Assembly: GCF_024323335.1 (NCBI RefSeq)
Contig: NC_066580.1
Location: 257,400,977-257,464,976 of the forward strand
DNA: 64,000 nt
Source of the DNA: Lathyrus oleraceus
Taxonomy: Eukaryota; Streptophyta; Magnoliopsida; Fabales; Fabaceae
Direction: 5' to 3'
Part shown: one piece after another, positions 11,869-24,149 of the stretch
How the letters are laid out: each line of letters starts with the position of its first letter
How positions within the stretch are numbered: the first letter of the stretch is position 1
Translations under genes and position numbers: made by a program
Notes under the pieces: model-generated
The model's database searches: none
What the model saw: only the letters and a program-made list of their open reading frames with translations
Told to the model about the DNA's origin: nothing

Positions 11869-14800
11869 ATGGATGATTACGAATCCGACAATGCTGTTGT
11901 CAAGGAGACTTTGGCCCAATTCCATGCCAAACTAGCTCTTTTTCAGGGAAACATGGAGACCATTATGGAATATCTCCAGACTCAGAGGGATGCTACATCT
12001 TCCAATCCTGCTACTGCTATCGTCACCAATGTTGTTGTGGTGACTACTTCTGTTGCTGATGATGTTGCCACCGTTGAGACTCATGTTGAGACTGTGGTAC
12101 CAATTGTTGTGAATCAACCTATCATTCCATATGCTTCCAACAGACTTGCTACTGCCTATCCATGGGGGATGCCCCTGAATTTTGCTTCCCAATTTGCTAA
12201 CGAATGTGCTTTCATCCCTCACCAAGCTCTCGTTGTCCCTTCTGCTGCTAGGAATTCTACTTTCCCTTGGGATATGCCCATGGTTCAATCTCCTCAGACG
12301 GTTAATGTTTCCAACCCTGAGAACATCCAAGGTTAGGTTCATACTGAACCTTTTGACGATGACGCTGAATACCGAGGCTTGCGCCTCCACTTCCAGATTC
12401 CTTCCCAGGACGCTTAGCCTGTGAACCCGAATCAATACCATGCTGCTTAGTTTTCCTATCACGGGGCAACTTCTATTCCCATGCTGCCTTATGGACCTGT
12501 CAACCCTGCACTTCAGTTTGTGTAGTCTGGGGCACCTTAGGCTCCTAATTCTCAAATTGGAGGGCAGTTCCCTTAGGTGGTGAATGTTGCTCCTCAGATT
12601 GTGCCTCATGGTTTTGTTATCCTCCTCATATGTTGTTTGCTCCTTAATCTGTGCCTGCTCAGGCATATGCTCAAGATGCTTCTCGACCAGCCAGTCAGGT
12701 CGTTGTTCCAAATGCTAGTCCGAATAGGCCAGCGGACTATCAACTATTAGACGACAGAATTAGATCTATATAGGGTTTCTCGACTTTCGATATGGACGCT
12801 AGAGACTTATGTTTGGTTCCGAATGTGGTGCTTCCTCAAAAATTCAAGGTACTAGATTTACCAAAATATATGGGATTAAGATGTGCTTAGAGTCATGCTA
12901 CAATGTATTGCAGGAAGATGGCATCGTATATTGATAATAAAGATTTCTTAATTCGTTGCTTCTAAGATAGTCTTTCTGGGGCTTCTTTGTATGATACATA
13001 AGCTTGGAGCGTACCAAAATCAGGTCGTGAAGAGACTTATCTGAAGCATTCTTGAAGCAATATAAGTATAATCTGGATAGGGCACCGACTAGGTTGTAGT
13101 TTCATAATCAACCTTTGAAGTCCAGTGAAACGTTTAAAGAGTACGCTCAGATGTGGCGTGAAATGGCTTCTCGTGTCAGGCCAACTCTATCTGACAACGA
13201 ATTGATTTACATCTTTATGGGTACCCTACAAGGGTTGTATTTTGAGAATATGATTGGTAGCTCCTCCTCCAATTTTCTAGATATTATGACCATCGATGAA
13301 AGAATTGAGAATGAGGTTAAATCTGAAAAGATTGCAGGCACTATTGCTCAGCCAGCTATAAATAAGAAACCACAAAGTAGCTTTACAAAGAAGCAGGAAG
13401 GGGAGACATGTGTTATGATGGAAAATGTCCACCCTCAATATCAGGTTCCTAAGGATCTTGTGTCGTATTATCCTTATCCATATGTTGTTGTTGCCCAGTA
13501 TCAACAACCACTTTTCCAGTATCAAATGCAAAACCGTAATCAACAACCTGCACCAGCTCAACCTTTTCAAACTCAACAAAATACTCGTGATAATAGGGGT
13601 CAAGGTCAGGGCAAGAACTACTGAAATAACTATGGTAAACATCTTCATATTGATAAGATCCCGATACCATATTCTGAATTGGTTCCATATCTGATACATG
13701 TAGGGGCCATTGTGCCAAAGGAAATTCCACCTTGTATTCGACAATATCATTCTAGATACAACCCTAATGCCTCATGCGCCTTCCACGCTGGGCATATAAG
13801 GTATGAAATTGAATATTGTTGGCCTATCAAAACTAAGATTCAAGAGCTTATTAACTAGAAGGTTTTGTCCTTTTCAGAAGACAAACCTAATGCAAAGACA
13901 GATCCTCTGCCAAATCATAATGGGCCAGCATTCAGCACAAAGATTGATGAAGATACTGCAGATTATGTCTGAAGGGTCATTGATGTGAAAACTCTTATGC
14001 CCGCCATTGTGAGAAAGCTTGAAGAGAATGGGTTTCTGAATGGTATTCATGACAATTGTGGGGTGTGTGAATCTGATCCTGATTGTTGTGATGGCTTGAA
14101 GAGCTATGTGCAAAATCTGATGAATCAAGGGTTGGTACAGTTCTCCAGATCAAGAGTAGTTGAAGAAATTTCTATTATCGAACCAATAACCATAGTTTAC
14201 ATGAAAAAGAAGATTTAAACCCCTCCCAAGAGGATTCAGCATATCCATATATGTGTCCCTGGTTCGTTCCCATATTAAGACACCAAGGCGGTGCCTTGGA
14301 GGCATGAGACGACTACATATGTGAGTGGAAAAGAAATTCAATTTCCTGGTCTTGAAATTGTTAACATCACTGGAACGGGAGGCATGACTTGCAGTGACCT
14401 TGTATTCACTCCAAAGTACACTTCTAGGGTGTCTCCATCACCCACAATTGTCCCTCCTAAGGAGAAGGTCCTTCATACTCCTCATCCGCAGGCAGAGACA
14501 TCTATACTCGCCACTCTGGTCGTGACAACTGTTCCGACTATAACAAAGGTTATTCCCGATAAAGTTGCAAAATCTAAAACTTCCAAAGGAAAAGGGATGA
14601 TAAATGAAGATGAGCAGGTTAAAGGTCACAAGAAAAGTATATATGTTGAGGAAAGCCAAGAATTCATCAAATTGATCAAGAATAGTGACTTCAAAATTAT
14701 TGATTAGTTGAGTCAAACTCCCTCTAAAGTCTCTATATTGTCTTTACTTCTGAGTTTTGAGGCTCACCGTAAGGTATTAGTGAAAGTCATGAACACTACT

Positions 14801-14900
14801 CACGTGATGCAAGATATCACGGTCGATTAATTTTACGACGTGATTGCAAATATCATTGCCAGCAGGTATCTAGGATTTAATAAAGTATAATTACCTCCCG
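11869..14900 (+). pseudogene. Element C gag
   Basis: A candidate start at 11869 opens MDDYESDNAVVKETLAQFHAKL, which parallels the B gag start. It is followed by a Thr/Val/Pro-rich segment with AYPWGMPLNF. Capsid core fragments lie near 12780-13300 (CLVPNVVLPQKFKVLDLPKY, then EYAQMWREMASRVRPTLSDNEL), followed by a Q/N-rich tail (13490-13620). The knuckle-like CAFHAGHIRYEIEYC lies near 13775. The gag C-terminal region (14010-14710) has the double-cysteine motif NCGVCESDPDCCDGLKSYV. Stops and frameshifts are frequent. Confidence 0.7.
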
Positions 14901-15752
14901 AGGGAAATGGCCATAATAAGGCGTTGCATATTTTGGTCATGTGTACCTTACTATCTCGAGTTCTTGTTTATATTGGTTCATCGCTTAATGTGATGCCAAA
15001 AGCTGCATTGAGCCATCTACTGTTTAAAGGACACGAGATGAGGGCCAGTGCACTGATTTTAGAGCTTTTGATGGCTCTAGGAGGCAGGTCATTAGTGAGG
15101 TGGATCTACCAATCTGTGAAGGACCTCATTATTTCACTATCACCTTCCAAGTCATGGACATCAATTCGGTCTACAGTTGTTTGTTGGGTAGACCATGGAT
15201 TCATGTGGTTGGGGCAGTCACTTCTACACTACACCAAAGGTTAAAATTCATGATCAATGACGAATTGGTTATAGTCTATGGTGAAGAGGACTTATTGGTT
15301 AGTGAGCTTTCTTCGTTCAGATATGTCGAGATAGATGAAGGGGTTGCTGAAATTCCATTCCACTATTTAGAATTTGAAGATGTCAACTCAACTACTTCAA
15401 TCATGATCAGTCGTTTACAATAATTCTATCTTCAGCTAGAAGCACCAAGAAAACTATGGAGAAAGGTTCGTTAGCTAGTTGGGGTCATGTTGTCAATGTG
15501 ATAGAGAAGCACAACAAATTCAGTATTAGTTATCATCTATCAGCTCGTAAAGCAAGTCCTAGGAAGCAGAAGTTTAATCCTATCAAGTTCAACAGTGCAG
15601 GTTTCCAAGACGATCACATTGTGGCAGTTATTGGAGAATCTAGTGGCAACAAACATGAGACTTCCATTTTTATATGCAGATGTCCTCTGGGATTCAAGGT
15701 CACCAACTGGACGACTTCTGTGATTCCTATAGTATATTCAGAGAAAATGTAA
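14901..15752 (+). pseudogene. Element C aspartic protease region
   Basis: The degenerate active site reads VLVYIGSSLNVMPKAALSHL, where the D-T-G triad has become Y-I-G, so it is catalytically dead. Downstream, ITFQVMDINSVYSCLLGRPWIH and TLHQRLKFMINDELV are recognisable. The region ends with a TAA at 15750-15752 that overlaps a splice donor, as in A, B and D. Confidence 0.7.
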
Positions 15753-15989
15753 TGCATTTTATTTTCTTAATCCCCTAACTTCGCCCGAGACAAGAGGATA
15801 GCTTGTAAGGGCCTCCTTGTTTAAAAGTATTATGTGATGAAATAAAGAAAGTACTTTTTTATATTAAAAAATTTGTTCATTTTTTCTTTCAGTTATTTTA
15901 CTTTTTCACCAAAAAACGAAATGGAAAAATTTTCTTTTTCTTTTTGCACTTTATTAAAAGCATACTAAAAATAAGCTCATAACATGCAG
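15749..15989 (+). other. Pro-RT intron of element C (predicted)
   Basis: The donor GTAATGCA overlaps the stop (ATG TAA), and the acceptor is ACATGCAG ending at 15989. Excising 241 nt fuses the frames in the same phase as in A and B: two codon bases before the intron, one after. The downstream frame opens directly into the RT-side exon (MARICYKYGLPINQAEDD). Confidence 0.7.
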
Positions 15990-18718
15990 ACAAAACACAA
16001 TCATTGATAACAACATGGCGAGAATCTGCTATAAGTATGGACTTCCAATTAACCAAGCTGAAGATGACAGTATGGAAGATTGTGAATTACCGGCTGGGCT
16101 AGCAAGGCTCCTTGAGCACGAGGAAAAAGAGATTAAGCCATATAAAGAACCAGTGGATGTCATTAACTTGGGTTCTGAAACTGACAAAAAAAGGTCAAGA
16201 TTAGGGCATCTCTTGTCGAGCATGTACACTCCGAGTTGGTTAAGTTACTGCATGAATATGTTGACGTCTTTGGTTGGTCGTATCAAGATATGCCAAGGTT
16301 GGACACCAACATTTTTTAGCATCACTTGCCACTCAAGCCTTAATGTCCTCCAGTTAAGCAGAAGCTCAGAAGGACAAGACCCGACATGGCACTCAAGATA
16401 AGAGAAGAGGTTAGAAAGCACTTTGATGATGGCTTTTTAGCTATTTGTCAATATCCTCAGTGGGTCGCTAATATCATTCTAGTTCCTAAGAAAGACGGAA
16501 AAGTCAGAATGTGTGTAGATTACTAAGACCTCAATAAAGCGAGTTTAGAGGATGATTTCCCTTTGCCTCATATTGATGTTTTGGTTGACAATACAACTAA
16601 GTTTTCCGTCTTTTCCTTCATGGATGGTTTCTCAGGGTATAATCAGATAAAGATGTCGCCAGATGATATGAAGAAGACAAATTTTATCACGCCTTAGGGA
16701 ACATACTGCTACAAAGTAATGTCGTTCGGCTTGAAGAATGCAGGGGAAACATATCAATGTGCCATGATAACCCTCTTTCACGATATGATTCATGAAGAGA
16801 TTGAGGTGTACGTGGACGACATGATTTTTAAATCCAAAACTGAAGATGATCACTTGGAACACTTGAGGAAGTTGTTTTCCAAGCTCCAGATGTTCAAGTT
16901 GCGATTGAATCCAGCAAAATTCACTTTTGGGGTCCGATCTGGTAAACTATTGGGTTTTATAGTCATTCAGAAAGGAATTAAGGTTGATCCCAACAAAGTT
17001 CGAGCCATCCAGGATATGCCACCTCCCCAAAAAGAAAAAGAAATTTGAGGTTTCCTTGGTCGACTCAACTATATCTCCAGATTCATTTCACATTTAACAA
17101 CTAACTTCGAACCAATCTTCAAATTGTTGAGGAAGAATCAATCGATTGTGTGGGATAACAATTGTAAAGTGGAATTTGAAAAAATAAAAATGTATTTGTA
17201 AGAACCACCGATCCTCATACCATTTGTCCCTGGAAGGCCTCCTATTATGTACCTCACGGTACTTGATGAATCTATGCGCTGCATTTTGGGTCAGCATGAT
17301 GACACATGCAAGAAAGAAGATGCAATATATTATCTCAGCAAGAAGTTCACTGAATGTGAGACCAAATACTCACTTTCAGAGAAGACTTGTTGTACTTTGG
17401 CTTGGGTTTCTCGACGCCTGAAGCAACACATGGTTTTCCATACTACTTTATTGATATCTAAAATGGATCTGACAAAGTATATATTTGAAAAGCCTGTTGT
17501 CACTGGTAGAATTGCTCAGTGGAAAATGCTGTTAACCGAATATGATATCCAATATGTGACTCAGAAAGTGGTAAAGGGGAGCATTTTGTCTGACTATATT
17601 TCTCATTTACATGTGAAGGGTTATCAACCACTGAGGTTTGACTTTCCAGTTGAAGACATCATGTTTATCAGAGATTATGTTATTCCAGGCCTCGAGGAAG
17701 GCCCCGAACTAGGATTGCGATGGACGCTTGTGTTCGACGGTGCTTCCAATACACATGGTCATGGAATAGGGGCAATTATCACTTCTCCAATTGACTTCCA
17801 CCTTCCATTTACTGCTAGATTATGCTTTGACTGCACCAATAATATGGCAGAATATGAGGCATGTATCTATGGTATTGATACAACCATTGACTTAAGGATT
17901 AAAATTCTTGAGGTATATGGAGAATCAACTCTGGTATTTAGTCAGACAAAAGGTGATTGGGAGACTCATGATAGCAAGTTGATACCTTATAAAAATCATA
18001 TTAGAAAATGGATGCCCTACTTTGATGAAATCTCTTTTCATCATATTCCTAGGGAAGAAAATCAGTTGGCAGAGGCTCTAGCTACGTTGTCATCTATTTT
18101 AAAGTCAAATGGAAGAATGAAGCACCAACTATCCATATTGACCACCTGGATGAACCAGTGCATTGTCTAGCAATCGAGGCAGATCCTGATGATAAGCCCT
18201 AGTTCTACGAAATAAAGACATTTCTAGAGAAACAACTATATCTTGAGGGTGTATCTATTATCGATAAGAAATCCTTGAGAAGACTTTCCTCTAAGTTTTT
18301 CTTAAACGGTGATGTATTATATAAGAGGAATTATTATTTTGTGTTGCTAAAATTTGTGGATAGACATGAGGCAAACACGATCATAAAATCCATACATGAA
18401 AGTTGCGAGGGTGTACATGCGAAGGGTCCTGCTATGTCCAAGAAGATCCTCCGCGATTGGTATTACTGGACAATAATGGAGGTTGAATGTTACAACTTTG
18501 TAAAAAGATGCCACAAATGTCAAATATATGGTACAAGATCTTTGTGCCACTAACTTATTTGAACGTTTTGACGTCTCCATGGCCTTTCTCTATGTGGGGT
18601 ATTAATATGATTGGGATGATATAACCAAAAGCTTCCAACGATCATCGATTCATCCTAGTTGCTATTGATTACTTTATGAAGTGGCTCGAAGTTGCTTCAT
18701 ATGCCAATGTCACTCTGA
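15990..18718 (+). pseudogene. Element C pol: RT, RNase H, aRH and truncated integrase
   Basis: RT is recognisable from 16380 (PKKDGKVRMCVDY) through the catalytic EVYVDDMIFKSK at about 16803-16838. Conventional RNase H follows (LTVLDESMRCILGQHDD, 17250-17600). The second, archaeal-type RNase H is at about 17700-18100 (VFDGAS, NMAEYEAC, then VYGES, where the usual D is E). The integrase zinc region is at 18390-18540 (H...RCHKCQIY). The core (WGINMIGMI, AIDYFMKWLEVASYANV) is cut at about 18718, before the second catalytic D. Several nonsense codons are present. Confidence 0.8.
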
Positions 18719-19963
18719 AGCTAGCGGAAATATACCTGAACGTATCGCACACTCGAACATACAACAGAGTCACCATCGAACTTTATTTATTCCCGAAGGA
18801 AAGGATAAACATCGATAAAACTCGGGGGAAAGATATATGTTGGGTAAGGAATTCGGTTATGCAATGGGAAGGTATTGTCACCCCTAACATCTATGGTACT
18901 CCATGAGAACCGTTTTGATTATTCTCGCTCGAATGGGTGTGATATCTAAATATACTCACAAAAGAATGGGGAAAGAAAGATAAATAGATAAAGTACTCGG
19001 TAAGGATTAGGGCCATCATGCCTACGTATCCTCATAGTTCAATGAGGAATTCATAGCTCCATAGTTCAAAGAACTAGTGGTGGGAGATGAAAAGAGGTTG
19101 TGATAAAGGTATGGTTTGAACCAAAGGATAATATGATTTGAACTCCAACAAGGAGTGAAATGTGAACCCAAGAGTAAACCTGGTATGAACCAACAAGTCA
19201 TGGGTCTAAGACATGGTATCACTGTAGTGTTAGCCAAAAAAGAAGGGTTTAAGTGTTTGGTTTCATGGCACAAACAACTCTTGGTTCACAAAGGGATACA
19301 AGATGGAGCTCAAAGGGGTAATGTATTTGGCTCAAAAACAAAGGGTATATCACATGAAGTGAATGAAGGTTGATTATGAATGTATCATGGAAATGAATGG
19401 AATGAATGACCAAAGTCATAGACTCTAAGGCTTGGTAACAAGTGATCGAAAACATATACTTTGAAACCAAATGTAGAGGTATATTGGAATCCAAGGGAGA
19501 AATGGGATTTGTACCATAGAGGGAAAGGTGGCATGGTCCACAAGTCAGGGGTCTAAGACATGGTATCATTGTATGATTAGCCAGAAAAGAAGGAATTAAA
19601 TGTCTGGGGACAATCCAAACAACTCTAGGTACAAACGTAGACTTTTCACTAGACATCCTAAAAGGGTATATATGTGTGTCCAAAGAAAGTGTATCTGATT
19701 TCAAAGAAATAATATGTCACTAGGGTGAATGGTTCAATGATCGAAGGTAGATAATGAGTTATGAAAGATATGGATGGTGCCCTAAGGCAGAAGGGGGAAT
19801 AATTAAAAGTATGCTCGCCAAGGATTCGCATCCTCGTGCCTACGTATTCTCACTGTGCAATGAGAAAATCAGAGCAATCGTAGTTCGTGAAACTACGAGA
19901 ACAAAGAGAGATCGAGAGTGATGAAAGGTATAACTCGTACCAACAGAATGGTAAGATGGGAAT
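18719..19963 (-). mobile_element. Fragment F: LTR-like piece of a third Ogre/Tat family (minus strand)
   Basis: It replaces integrase sequence of C and is itself cut by D. On the minus strand its end resembles the last few hundred bases of Ogre LTRs: a TGGTGACTCTG-like motif (18766-18776) and a motif matching GGTACTCC...GGGAAGGTGTTAG. The rest does not align with the other LTRs. It probably inserted into C and was then hit by D. Its remainder should lie beyond the right edge. I call it LTR-like from motif order only. Confidence 0.5.
19197..19635. repeat. Imperfect direct repeat inside F
   Basis: About 90 bp starting GGGTCTAAGACATGGTATCA at 19200 recurs at about 19551 in diverged form, both followed by CAAACAACTCT. 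A second duplicated motif (GCCTACGTAT followed by CTC) occurs at 19020 and 19838. This indicates internal duplications of several hundred bases in the F LTR. Confidence 0.6.
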
Positions 19964-22317
19964 CGTAGCGGTAAATTCATGACCATCAAGCTATGGATAA
20001 GCTTAACGTCAATAAAACTAGAGTCGCCACAACGCTTTTATTGTTTCCCAAGGAAAGGGGAAAAGTTTGAACAAAACCCAAAGATAAGAAGTTTTCAAAT
20101 GAAAACTAATAAAATGCCAGAGATTACAGCTAAGGGGGTTGGTTACACAGAGGGAAGGTGTTAGCACCCAAAGTGTCCTAGGTACTCCTAGGGAGCCCTT
20201 TTTTATGTGTGCATATGTGTTTGGTATAAAAGATGTTTGAGAAAAATATAGTGTGGGGTGAGAAAAGGATTCATTGATTATATTTTTGTGTTTGACAAGA
20301 TCTTCGGACTTGTGCCTACGTACCAACATAAAAATGAGGGATCAAAACCTCGTAGTTCATGGTAAAGGCACAAAGGGCCAAAAGTTGGTGAATTGCTTTT
20401 AACAAAAGTTTAATAAGAAATGGCACAAAGGGCCAAAAGTTTGAGTGAAGTTGTTAGTTCTTTTTGTATTTTGAAATTTTAAGTCAATATGATTAAGTTT
20501 ATTTACAAATTTAATTTAAGAAAGAGTTAGAAAATTCAATGTCATAAGGCCAAAGTTTCTAATTATTAAAACAAAGTCTAAGTTTGAAATCACAAGAAAA
20601 CAATTTTTTTGAAAAGGGGGAGAGATTTTGAAATTTAAGAAGTAGGAGGAGATGAAGAGGCTATCCTAAGCACAAATTTAAAAGTTAAGGGTTGAAAAGA
20701 TCTGACCAATGGGATGCAATCCAACAGACAAGAATGTCATATAGAAACCCACTTTCCTTTGGACTTTTATCAAGCAATAATCAATAAGCAATGAGTAATA
20801 TCCATACATCATGAAGATCAAGGCATCAAATAAAGATATCAACATCCAAGTAAGCAACTCCAATAGCTAGCAGTCTTCATTTGTCTTCCAGTGTATCAGA
20901 TGAAATATACCTTGATCAGCTCAGAACAAAGCATCAGACAAAAGATCAAAATAACAATTAAGCACAAAGATAGAGTAGCAGATCAATCCAAGAAAATCCT
21001 AAGGCTTGTATCAGATGAAGACACACTTCACAATAGCTCAGTCTCAAATGATCAAAGTGAAAATGACATAAACATAAACAAGTTATATGAAATGTAAATG
21101 GCAATGAATGATAAATGACTTAAATTTAAATTGCATAAAGTAAATGACTTGAAAGTAAAGCAATATTAACAAGAGTTAGTTAAATGTTAGTCAAGTGTTA
21201 GTGGTGATTTTTAATTGATTAAGTTATTCTTTGGAGAACATTCAACCACTCATTCACAAGTATGAATCCTTAAACCAAGATATCTTCCATGAGAAGGGCT
21301 CCAACTTAGGTAATTCAACAAGTATACCACTAGCTCCCATGAATGGAAAAAAGGTCAAGTCTCCATACAATGCCATGAAGAATGGGAGACTTACAATCTC
21401 ACTTACTAGAATGCTATGCCTTGAGGTTCAAATTTAGATCCATGTTAAGCAATTGTAATTGGACTTATGTAGAAGTCGTAACTATCTGAGGCCGGGTAAT
21501 AAGAATCTAGGTGTTAATGCATGTTAGAGATTTGGTATGAATAACCAAACTCGTAAAACATACCACACACTAAAAGAAAAGACCAAAAGGGAGCGACCTA
21601 TCTCAGTCACACTTGTATTGGTTCAACTGAAACAAGGTCATTAATGAACCAATTAGCCTTTAGACATTAGAGATTTCATTGGTCAAAAGAGGGAATGAGG
21701 AAGAATAGGGATGAAGATGAATAGGGAGGGGTATATAGAAATGCAAATTGATCATGGGAGGAATTTCATCAAATCAAAACCATCCATTCATTTTGGGAGA
21801 TGAAATGTACATTTCATCAATCCCCTAAATCCAATGGTTTTTATCCAACAAAAGTCAAATCAACCTTGACCAAGGCCTAAACAGAAAGTCAAACATCACA
21901 AGACCATAAAAATGGCTCAACAACATTTTAAAACATTTAATCAATTAAAAATGAATTTAAAAATGAATTAAAATACATTTTAATTTGTTCAAAACCTAAA
22001 ATCCCTTCAAAACACCAAATAAATGGCCAAGGGATTTATCCTAGGTCAAACAAGGGTAAAGGACCTTAGACAAAAAATTTCACAATTTTTAAAAGTCAGA
22101 GGTATTTTTAAACTATTAAAAATATGCACACAAAAATTTAATTCATAAAAAATATCAAAATTAATCCAAAAAATTATTTTAATTCAGAATATGGAAGGTA
22201 AAAATATTTAAAGATTTTTGGTAAAAGTCCCATATTTTTTGGATTAAAAATAAAATTTCTGTGAATTAAATAAAATAAGTGGATTAAATGAAAATTCAGA
22301 AAATACAAAAAAACAAG

Positions 22318-22363
22318 GGCCATCAGATCTCCCTCATTAATTGAGGCGGCAGATCTGATGGCC
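22318..22363 (-). repeat. Long LTR inverted repeat (IR3) in D
   Basis: The arms GGCCATCAGATCT (22318-22330) and AGATCTGATGGCC (22351-22363) are 13-bp perfect complements around the CCTCA/TGAGG inner hairpin. Against the X/B-type arm, three adjacent positions differ and all three are matched by complementary changes in the other arm. Confidence 0.9.
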
Positions 22364-23055
22364 AAGCGTGTGCTTTCCACAGTGGTCCTTAGTCAATGCA
22401 CAACAGGCTTGGTATTTTAAAGCAAGGGACCAGATTAAAATGATTTAAAAAGATCAGATGGTTTAGAAGGTGTAAATGCACCACCGGAGCCCTATCTCCG
22501 GTCATCTTCTCCGGTGGACCTCACCGGACTGGTCCACCATGAACCTTCATCAAAATGAAAAACTAAGACATGGTTTTAAAGAAAAAATGCTTAGGAGCTC
22601 GAATCTGGCCTCAATTTTCTCCAATTCCAAGTATATTGAAAGATACAAGGATTTGAATTTTGAGGAGCATGAACTGAGTTGCTTCGATTTAACCTCAAAG
22701 CAACTCAATCTTGTTGCCTACATTGGTAGGACTTCAGCCAACCAAAAATCAAAGAGAATGGTGAAGAATCGAGAGAGAATCGAAGAGAGAAAGTTTCTGA
22801 AAAATCACCTTCGAGTAGATTGAATCTGGCTTAATCTTGCTTCCAATTAGCCTTGGCTCAACTCCAGAAGCTTGCAGGAAGTGAATTGGATCAAAGAAGG
22901 GGCTTGGATTCTTGGAGTTTCAATCTCAAAACAGAAGGAGATTTGAAACTCGAATTCAAGTGAAATCTTCAAGTTTATCCTTTAATGGAGGTTAGGGAGG
23001 CAATGGTTCAAAGCTTGGGCAAGCAGGGATCCCTTTTCTGATCACAATGGCCTTG

Positions 23056-23064
23056 TATTTATAG
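23056..23064 (-). promoter_or_regulatory. TATA box of D 3' LTR
   Basis: The minus strand reads CTATAAATA, in the same LTR position as the TATA boxes in X and B. Confidence 0.6.
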
Positions 23065-24144
23065 TGTATCAAGTTGTTTTTTACACACTTTAAGAATTTT
23101 CCAATTTTAGAAACTTGGATGCATGGATGCATGGACAATGGTTTGGGCTTAAGGAAATATCCAATCTAACTCCAATTCGTTCACATTGAGTACTGAAACC
23201 ATAACATGTAAGCATGCATTAGGAAATGGTTATTTGAATTCAAATTTTACCAAAACAAACCTATGAAAGGAACCATGCGTAAGTCCCTCAATCTTGGTCC
23301 AAATGAGGTGATCTTGGACTTTTTGGAAATCTGAGATCAAGGGGAACAAATTTCATGTTGAACACTTTTCCGTTTAGATCTTGGATCATGATGAATTTTG
23401 AGGTGGAATTTTCGAAAATCAAACATAATTGAAATTTCTCCAAGTACCAAGTCAAATGTTCACTTCTTCCATCTTGAATAACTTTTGCTATGAGCTTCAA
23501 ATGGAATAATTTCCTTCATCAAAGTTGTATCGCTTTCAAACCCATTTAATTTGGTCACAAATTTGACCTTATTTGGATTTGGCATGAAGGAGTTATGCAT
23601 TTTAAAAGTTGAGGAAAATTGCTTGTTCAATGGTAATGGTCCAAAATGACCTATAATGTTTCCTCTTGGCACATGCCCTTGCAAGTTTAATTAGAAGTTT
23701 CTCAAACAATAAAATTTGGAGAGGGCATATTTAAATTGATCATGAAATTTGGATGGCCTTCATCTCATAAAAATTTAGCAAGTCCTGGTCCTTGTAAGTT
23801 GACCTCCTAACTAGGTCACAAACAAAATGACCTATAATCTTTCACCATAAGAAATGACTTTCTAAGCAAAAATAGTCTTGAACTAAACATTAAAGTTGTT
23901 TGGAATGTCATAAGGAGTATACTTTCCCTTGTAATCATTTTTATTTGAAAAACATTGTAGGATATAGGGTCTAGGGAGCCCCAGTTTTGACTAGTGGACT
24001 TTCTTTGGTCAACCACCATGAACCAACTTGCAAACTTGAAGTTCTCTTGATCTTTTGGACTCATGGAGGATGATATATGCATAATATGATGTAATATGAA
24101 GTATCCCTTGAAATATTGGATCAGTTATTGAAGAAACATGTTGA

Positions 24145-24149
24145 GGAAG
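24145..24149. repeat. Target site duplication of B, left copy
   Basis: GGAAG here and at 45829-45833 flank B exactly. Sequence on either side is continuous D LTR once B and one GGAAG are removed. Confidence 0.95.

Larger units (their letters stand above)
11291..18718 (+). mobile_element. Element C: older, second-subfamily Ogre-like retrotransposon (no LTRs in window)
   Basis: The domain order is gag, pro, intron, RT, RNase H, archaeal-type RNase H and integrase, all on the plus strand. The protein sequence is clearly diverged from A, B and D (for example PKAALSHLL in protease and DGASNTHGHGIGA in aRH). The integrase core stops at about 18718, where unrelated minus-strand LTR sequence F begins. 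Neither LTR is visible. It has many stops and is probably the oldest layer with E. Confidence 0.8.
19964..24149 (-). mobile_element. 3' LTR of Ogre D, distal part
   Basis: This is reverse-oriented Ogre LTR from its end (TAGCGGTAAATTCATGACC, terminal base changed) to the B insertion site. It contains the PBS-like motif (20018-20029), the 20-bp palindrome (21799-21818), IR3 (22318-22363), the CCGGAG hairpin (22483-22502), the TGAGTTGCTT inverted repeat (22675-22707) and a TATA box (23056-23064). It continues at 45834. Confidence 0.88.

Noticed and set aside
11932..12711. 259-codon open frame on the minus strand opposite C gag
   Set aside because: It is a shadow of the Thr/Val/Pro-rich gag on the plus strand. 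There is no domain, and element orientation contradicts it.
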